This document shows, piece after piece, positions 59,401 through 64,000 of a stretch of DNA of 64,000 bases. The DNA lies in assembly GCA_000149265.1 (NCBI GenBank), contig CH003275.1, forward strand, positions 2,070,775 to 2,134,774. The letters are read 5' to 3'. Within the stretch, counting starts at the first letter, position 1. Every line of letters begins with the position of its first letter. The notes beneath the pieces are model-generated. The model saw only the letters and a list, made by a program, of their open reading frames with translations. It did no database searches and was not told where the DNA came from. The stretch comes from Ciona savignyi. Taxonomy: Eukaryota; Chordata; Ascidiacea; Phlebobranchia; Cionidae. The translations under genes were made by a program, and so were the position numbers.

Positions 59401-62400
59401 TCACTAAAAAAGTTTGAAAGATACGAAAAAGTAGATTTTAAAATATATACATTTCTAATGTTGTCCTTAACCCGTGACCTGTTTCTACTTACAGACCTGA
59501 ACTATTGTACCAACCACCATCCTTGCTTTAATGGAGGAATTTGTAGTAACACTGGGCACGGTAGCTTCACTTGCACTTGCGTTCCTGGCTACATAGGTCG
59601 GAGGTGCCAGTTCAAGATTAGCGCATGTTCTCCCAATCCTTGCCATAATGATGGAGAATGTATTGTGAGTGGACTTAACTATGCCTTATATGGTCAAACA
59701 TAACCATTTTATTATTACAAAAATAATCTGAATTAGAATGATAAGATATATAATGCTACGAAACCTCCAAGAAACTGTTTTGCGAGAATGACTTTCGGAA
59801 AACCGATTAAAATGCGGCAGACTCTCTAAAATATCTAGCGACGTATCCATTAAGTTTTGGGATTGGATTCGGTTTAGATTCGATACAAAAATAAAGGTTT
59901 TATTCAAGTTGTTAATTTAAAAAAAATAAAGATCGAAATTAGTAATAATAAGGAAACTTCTGTGTTTATCCCTGTGTGCACAAGGGGCGCAGGAGGTGCG
60001 TCACACGGGCAATTATTAGTGCGCCTCATCTGCACAGGCGGGCTATATCCGATATGCAATATATTAATTACGATACAGATTTTTGCCGCAGTCTTGTGTT
60101 TAACCCATTAAACCTTTCGTGTCATGCCCAATGGCATCACCTACCAGCTGGCGCTTGGTGGCATAATGCGCTATACCGCCTTCAGCCTACAACTCGCTTC
60201 AGAACTCTGAGTTCTGTCGATACTTGTCTGCGGTTCACTGTATTTTCCAGTCTTTGCACGTAGTTAATAAATTTTAAAGGGGAACTGAAGTCAATTTTAA
60301 GAATATCTTAATAAATGGAAAATAATACGCTGATTTCAAAAATCAAATCAGTTTCTTCCAATATTGTTTTGTTAAAGAGTTATGAGCAAATATGCATTTT
60401 ATTTTATGTTAGGGGATTTCCCGTATTACGTCACTGACGTTGTTGAGATTTCGTGCCTATATGCATTGTATACAATCATGTGCCAGTTTAGAGGTGAATT
60501 AGTAACAGAAGCGCCTGCAGGAGCGTTGTATTTTTGTTTTTTTATGAAGACTTAGCATAACACTTGTCATATAGCCTAACTAAACCAATGTACCCGCGTG
60601 ACAGCTTACCTTAAGCGCGCTCATTCAGGCCTGCACGATCCTGGACCTAAGCTGAATGCTGAGGTATACAGGTCTCGTATTTAAATGACTTTAGAATAAT
60701 AAGTCTTAGCAATTTAAATCATAAATCATAGAAGTGAAGACAGAACAAGAAAACTAGAACAGGAGGCAGTAAACTGTAACTGCCAGCAATTTATAGAAAT
60801 AAACCAGCCATCAATCAAAGATCAGACTATGCGGTGGGAACAGCCTATTTCTTTCATGATTGTTGCTTTTCAATATATAGCCATAATCTGCAACGTAGAC
60901 TAGCAATGTTGTTATCAACCCCTAGGCTACAAACTGAGAGTGTGAGAGATTTGGTATACATATGCATAGAAGTTTTAACAAATTTCTTTTGTTTTCTTCA
61001 TTTCTAGAGTAAATTTAAGTTAATGTTGTAACACTAAAATGGATGACAGTTTTCAGCATTCTGGCATGGATGAAAGAAGTTTTATTGTACACAATAAAAC
61101 AACACAAATTTAGTCATGTGCGTTTGAACCAAGGAAAACGTCTGAAAGTATCTTTGAAGATGCAAGCCCCATAGAAGAAAATGTTTATTTAGAAACATTA
61201 CCTATTGACATGACTTGGTGCCAGTGCAAAAACTGTATTCTTATGGACACACTGCAAGAATGTTTATTCTGCATGAATGTACATGCATTTGTGCACAAAA
61301 TAATGCCAGACTGGACTTGCATTACTAAAAGCCCTTATTTTTCAATTATCTACTTGGATAAAGAAGTTCTTGAAGTTGCACTTGATGTACTGGGTTGATC
61401 ACTATGTTTAAAATCATAATCAGAAAAATTTAAAATTGTTGGAACTGTATTTTTCACCAAGTGGTTTGTTTTCATCATCTTGGCTACTCCATTGGAGTCA
61501 AATACAATTTTACTATGATAATCCTTGTCACAAATATGTGCACTACACACTGCGGTTCTTATTCCAGGTAGTTTAGAACGCTTGCATTGTTGTATCCATT
61601 GCTTCATCCGTTTTTTGTTGTTGTGAAGAAATCGTTGAAAGAGCACAGGTGGATTGGAATTTCGTGTGCTGTAATAGGAATTTGTACATCCTGGAGCAAA
61701 ACAATATACTCCAATCACTCTTTCTTCCTTCTCAGTGGCTTAACTTTAGGCATTTTACAATATCTAATAAAAAGAACTAAATTAGAAATGTGGTATATTC
61801 TTATTAACTTATTTGGGTAGTTAAGTAAAGATCTATTATATATATTCTTCACTTACTTATCTGAGTGCTTGCTGTGTACTTATTGTCAGACTACACATCA
61901 GCTACTCAACTGTGGATTAACTGGTTTTTGCAATAAGTGGTATACTCAACCAGTAGGCTAATGCTCAGTTTCAATAACAGCAGACATAAAATGCACCACA
62001 TACACAACAGCAAAACATTATACAAACAGCCAAGGTAAACCATGAAAGAAATAGGCTTTTCCCACCGCATAGTCTAGCCTTTGCCTAATGGCTGGTTTAT
62101 TTCTATAAATTGCTGGCAGTTACAGTTTAATGCATTCTGTTATAGTTTTCTTGTTCTGTNNNNNNNNNNNNNNNNNNNNNNNNNNNNNNNNNNNNNNNNN
62201 NNNNNNNNNNNNNNNNNNNNNNNNNNNNNNNNNNNNNNNNNNNNNNNNNNNNNNNNNNNNNNNNNNNNNNNNNNNNNNNNNNNNNNNNNNNNNNNNNNNN
62301 NNNNNNNNNNNNNNNNNNNNNNNNNNNNNNNNNNNNNNNNNNNNNNNNNNNNNNNNNNNNNNNNNNNNNNNNNNNNNNNNNNNNNNNNNNNNNNNNNNNC

Positions 62401-63149
62401 GAGACCTGTATACCTCAGCATTCAGCTTAGGTCCAGGACCGTGCAGGCCTTAATGACCGCGCTTAAAGTAAGCTGTCACCATGTACATTGGTTCAGTAAG
62501 ACTATATGACAAGTGTTATGCTAAGTCTCCATAATAAAAACGAAAATACAACGCTCCTGCAGGCGCTTCTGTTACTAATTTACCTCTAAACTGGCACATG
62601 ATTGTATACAATGCATATAGGCACGAAATCTTAACAACGTCAGTGACGTAATACGGGAAATCCCCTAACATAAAATAAAATACATATTTGCTCATAACTC
62701 TTTAACCAAAAAATATTGGAAGAAACTGATTTGATTTTTGAAATCAGCGTATTTTTTTCCATTTATTTAGATATTCTTAAAAATTGACTTGACTTTCAGT
62801 TCCCTTTTCGAAGGGTTTAGAGGTTAGTATTTATTAGGCGCCAGTTTTATCGCAAATAATCAAATAAACCAAAAAACTAATAAAGTTAATAAAATGATGA
62901 TAAATAATTTAGTTTAATATTATTTTAATTTACAGGAAAAGGCTGACGGATACGAATGCAAATGCAAGAACAACTTCTACGGCAGTCTTTGTGAGCGAAC
63001 ACACGTTACTTGTTATGATTCACCGTGTAACAATGGCGGGTTGTGTGTTCCACAAAAAGACAAATATATGTGCAGATGTACTCAGCAATGGAAAGGTTAT
63101 AATTGTGAAGAAAGAGTCGACCCATGCTCACCTAACCTCTGTTTAAACG
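53419..63149 (+). CDS. Delta: Delta-type Notch ligand, 5' 8 exons
   Basis: Exons: 53419-53475, 53834-54124, 55489-55534, 56545-56829, 57749-57809, 58296-58426, 59495-59664, 62936-63149; phases agree and 418 codons are visible before the gene runs off the right edge. The first exon is a hydrophobic signal peptide (FALLVLSHYFVS). Next comes an MNNL domain (GSFQLRLTQLVN, RVCLKHFQATVDPSGPCTFG, FRWPGSFSMIVDVLH), then a DSL domain in exon 4 (HYSYRIVCKEYLYGGDCAKH, HPRDDIFGHFSCD, CHPGW). EGF repeats follow, with the Delta-like [38 protein letters not shown] and DLNYCTNHHPCFNGG. MNNL and DSL bind Notch on the neighbouring cell and trigger its cleavage. The early EGFs fit Delta better than Jagged. The transmembrane and cytoplasmic parts lie outside the window. 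The intron before the last visible exon hosts the THAP/P2X7-like element. Confidence 0.93.
54666..54771. mobile_element. Tiny hAT-type MITE (90 bp)
   Basis: The element at 54674-54763 starts CATTGGTCCCCAACG and ends TTTGGAACCACTG, an imperfect CARTGGTYCC inverted end. Flanks GCCTAAAG and TCCTAAAA agree at 6 of 8 bases. Delta intron 2. Confidence 0.6.
57190..57345 (-). mobile_element. Old composite SINE relic
   Basis: CACGGAAAATCGTCAGATTACTTCGTGCC and GTCGGGTTGCATG match the reverse body; the rest is diverged. Delta intron 4. Confidence 0.45.
57278..57472 (+). repeat. Tandem duplication of about 105 bp
   Basis: GTGTATATGATTGAGATA, CCACTGGTTTTAGATCAACCCATTA and AATTAAAAGTTASTTTTGTC occur twice, starting near 57278 and 57383. 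The duplication includes the edge of the SINE relic. Confidence 0.82.
57488..57593. repeat. Palindromic element with 20-bp perfect arms
   Basis: CAGGCTTTACTTTAAATATA (57488-57507) is the exact reverse complement of 57574-57593. The 66-bp AT-rich middle may pair further. It looks like a very small MITE. Delta intron 4. Confidence 0.8.
58492..58720. mobile_element. Tc1/mariner-type MITE with TA duplication
   Basis: The element at 58494-58718 has ends CAGGGTGTCCCAAAAAAATG and, inverted, CAGGGTGTCCCAAAAAATGA, differing by one A; the homology runs over about 25 bases. TA dinucleotides flank both ends. No transposase is present. Delta intron 6. Confidence 0.88.
59945..60110 (-). mobile_element. 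Highly diverged composite SINE relic
   Basis: CTGTGTTTATCCCTGTG, GTCACACGGGCAATTATTAG and ATTACGATACAGATTT keep family order only loosely. Delta intron 7. Confidence 0.35.
61040..61398 (+). pseudogene. ORF with a P2X7 ballast-like zinc-binding domain
   Basis: An ATG at 61040 opens an acidic leader that meets one TAG about 25 codons in. The same frame then runs to a TGA at 61396-61398. The open part from ATG 61210 holds MTWCQCKNC, then C-x2-C, then WTCITKSPYF and YLDKEVLEVALDVLG. Human P2X7 has WCQCGSC, a CC pair and ACITTSE followed by a leucine-rich helix at the same spacing. This matches the zinc-binding cytoplasmic ballast domain, which is also known as a stand-alone domain in many animal proteins. 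The end after DVLG is earlier than in the family, so this copy looks truncated as well as interrupted. Confidence 0.7.
61350..61718 (-). CDS. THAP-type zinc-finger protein, transposon-encoded (122 residues)
   Basis: A C2CH zinc finger that binds DNA. C6-x4-C11 (VYCFAPGCTNSYY), the conserved tryptophan in MKQWIQQCKR, C-x2-H in AVCSAHICD, and the closing proline in NTVPTIL are all in THAP order and spacing over about 90 residues. A serine-rich tail (SDQPSTSSATSRTSLSK) ends the frame. No transposase core follows; it may be the N-terminal exon of a lost or spliced product. It overlaps the plus-strand P2X7-like ORF tail to tail by 49 bases. Confidence 0.8.
   Translation of the reverse strand: MIGVYCFAPGCTNSYYSTRNSNPPVLFQRFLHNNKKRMKQWIQQCKRSKLPGIRTAVCSAHICDKDYHSKIVFDSNGVAKMMKTNHLVKNTVPTILNFSDYDFKHSDQPSTSSATSRTSLSK
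62160..62399. other. Assembly gap (240 N) in the right inverted repeat
   Basis: The flanks CTTGTTCTGT and CGAGACCTGTATACC match the left arm at 60740 and 60677, which are only about 62 bases apart. Either the gap is over-sized or the right arm has an insertion. Confidence 0.85.
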
Positions 63150-64000
63150 GTGAGTTGTACTGTTATATACCAGTTTGTCTACAAAAAATTAAACCTCGAA
63201 ACATAATGCAAAGAGTAAAATAGTCCCCACAGAAAATACAAAATATTGATTTATGATTTTATCCCGTACAAAAATAGTTTGAAGAAAAGTAATTACCACG
63301 AATAAATTCTACGGTTTATTGTAAAAAGCTGTAAAATTAAATTCCATCAATCGTTGTTATGAACGCCCACGACGTATTACAAGTAATCGAGCAGATCACA
63401 AATAAAATCTCTGAAATTCCAGGAAATGTCATTAATCATTTTTATTGTTGTGTTTAACTATTGTAGAATGCTGACTTACAATTAGTCGAATTTACACTTA
63501 ATGCGGCTTAACTTTCCAAAACCTTGCAATAACTATTTGTCCTAGCAATTTTCAATATAACTAACTAGCTCGTTTTCTCTAAAAATAAAAACTAAAAAAC
63601 GGCGAATACAAAACTTAATGTATTTAACATTATTAGAATAAGTATAGTAAAACAAGAAAGGTCATTTTTAGCGAAGATTTCGGTAACTTATATGTCGTCT
63701 GCGAAATCTGTTTTTTATTCAACTACGTCATCGTCGTCCGTAACAACGTTCACAACGAGTGATGCAGTTTATTCGTTATTCTTTTTTGTACAAAAAAGCA
63801 CAATTTAAACAGTATTTTTGTACCTTTGTGTATTAAGCTTGTATTTTTGCATATGTTTAACTTTATTAGGCTGATGATTTCGGCCTTAATTAACTTCATA
63901 TTGGTACAAAGTTTAAACTATATTTTAACAGATATATGTATATACAACAAACCGTTTATACCTGCATTTCCCAAAATTTTAAGTAAGAAAACAGAAGAGT
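63150..64000. other. Delta intron to the right edge
   Basis: AT-rich intron after the exon ending at 63149. I see no exon, SINE or other recognisable element before the window ends. Confidence 0.6.

Larger units (their letters stand above)
60278..62806. mobile_element. DNA transposon with about 580-bp inverted repeats, THAP and P2X7-like ORFs
   Basis: The left arm (60278-60860) starts AGGGGAACTGAAGTCAATTT and is mirrored by the right arm (62041-62806, ending AAGTCAATTTTT-like DNA and CAGTTCCCTT in forward sense). Shared words run the whole length, e.g. GCGCCTGCAGGAGCGTTGTA, CATGTGCCAGTTTAGAGGT and GACTATGCGGTGGGAA. The right arm holds an assembly gap. Between the arms are a THAP ORF (minus) and a P2X7-ballast-like ORF (plus). 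THAP domains occur in P-type and Kolobok transposases; a TTAA at the left end (60274-60277) hints at Kolobok, but the right flank does not repeat it. No transposase catalytic core is recognised, so it is probably a deleted copy. Delta intron 7. Confidence 0.85.

Noticed and set aside
1-64000. CRISPR arrays, bacterial operons, ribosome binding sites or integrative elements
   Set aside because: The DNA is animal: GT-AG introns, SINEs, and metazoan genes throughout. The short tandem repeats have no unique spacers.

Overview
The window looks like the genome of an ascidian tunicate, most likely a Ciona species. It holds compact multi-exon animal genes with short GT-AG introns, chordate gene families (a ciliary opsin, SoxD, TBATA, Delta), AT-rich non-coding DNA, and dozens of copies of a composite tRNA-headed SINE whose tail is built from ATCCT repeats. 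Two runs of N mark assembly gaps.

Layout. (1) About 763-11803, plus strand: the 3' 14 exons of EXOC3/Sec6, an exocyst subunit; its 5' end lies left of the window. (2) 11804-20049: intergenic, with MITEs, SINEs and no supportable gene. (3) 20050-29186, plus: a complete 8-exon ciliary-type opsin of 346 residues. (4) 31559-40483, minus: a complete 11-exon TBATA (SPATIAL) homologue of 386 residues, convergent with the opsin and heavily invaded by SINEs. (5) 42496-50285, minus: a 10-exon SoxD (Sox5/6/13) gene with the family leucine zipper, an HMG box and a very short C terminus. (6) 53419 to beyond 63149, plus: the 5' part of a Delta-type Notch ligand (signal peptide, MNNL, DSL, EGF repeats), divergent from SoxD. 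Exon boundaries were read by hand; codon phases agree across every junction given.

The genes are not an operon. EXOC3 acts in secretion, the opsin in light sensing, SoxD and Delta in developmental control; TBATA has no settled biochemical role. SoxD and Delta share a 3.1-kb divergent intergenic region.

The most unusual object lies in a Delta intron (60278-62806): a DNA element with inverted repeats of about 580 bp that carries a THAP-domain ORF on one strand and, converging on it, an ORF resembling the zinc-binding cytoplasmic (ballast) domain of P2X7 receptors. Other points of interest are repeats that supply or copy splice sites in EXOC3, inverted SINE pairs around a TBATA exon, and several MITEs with clean target-site duplications.
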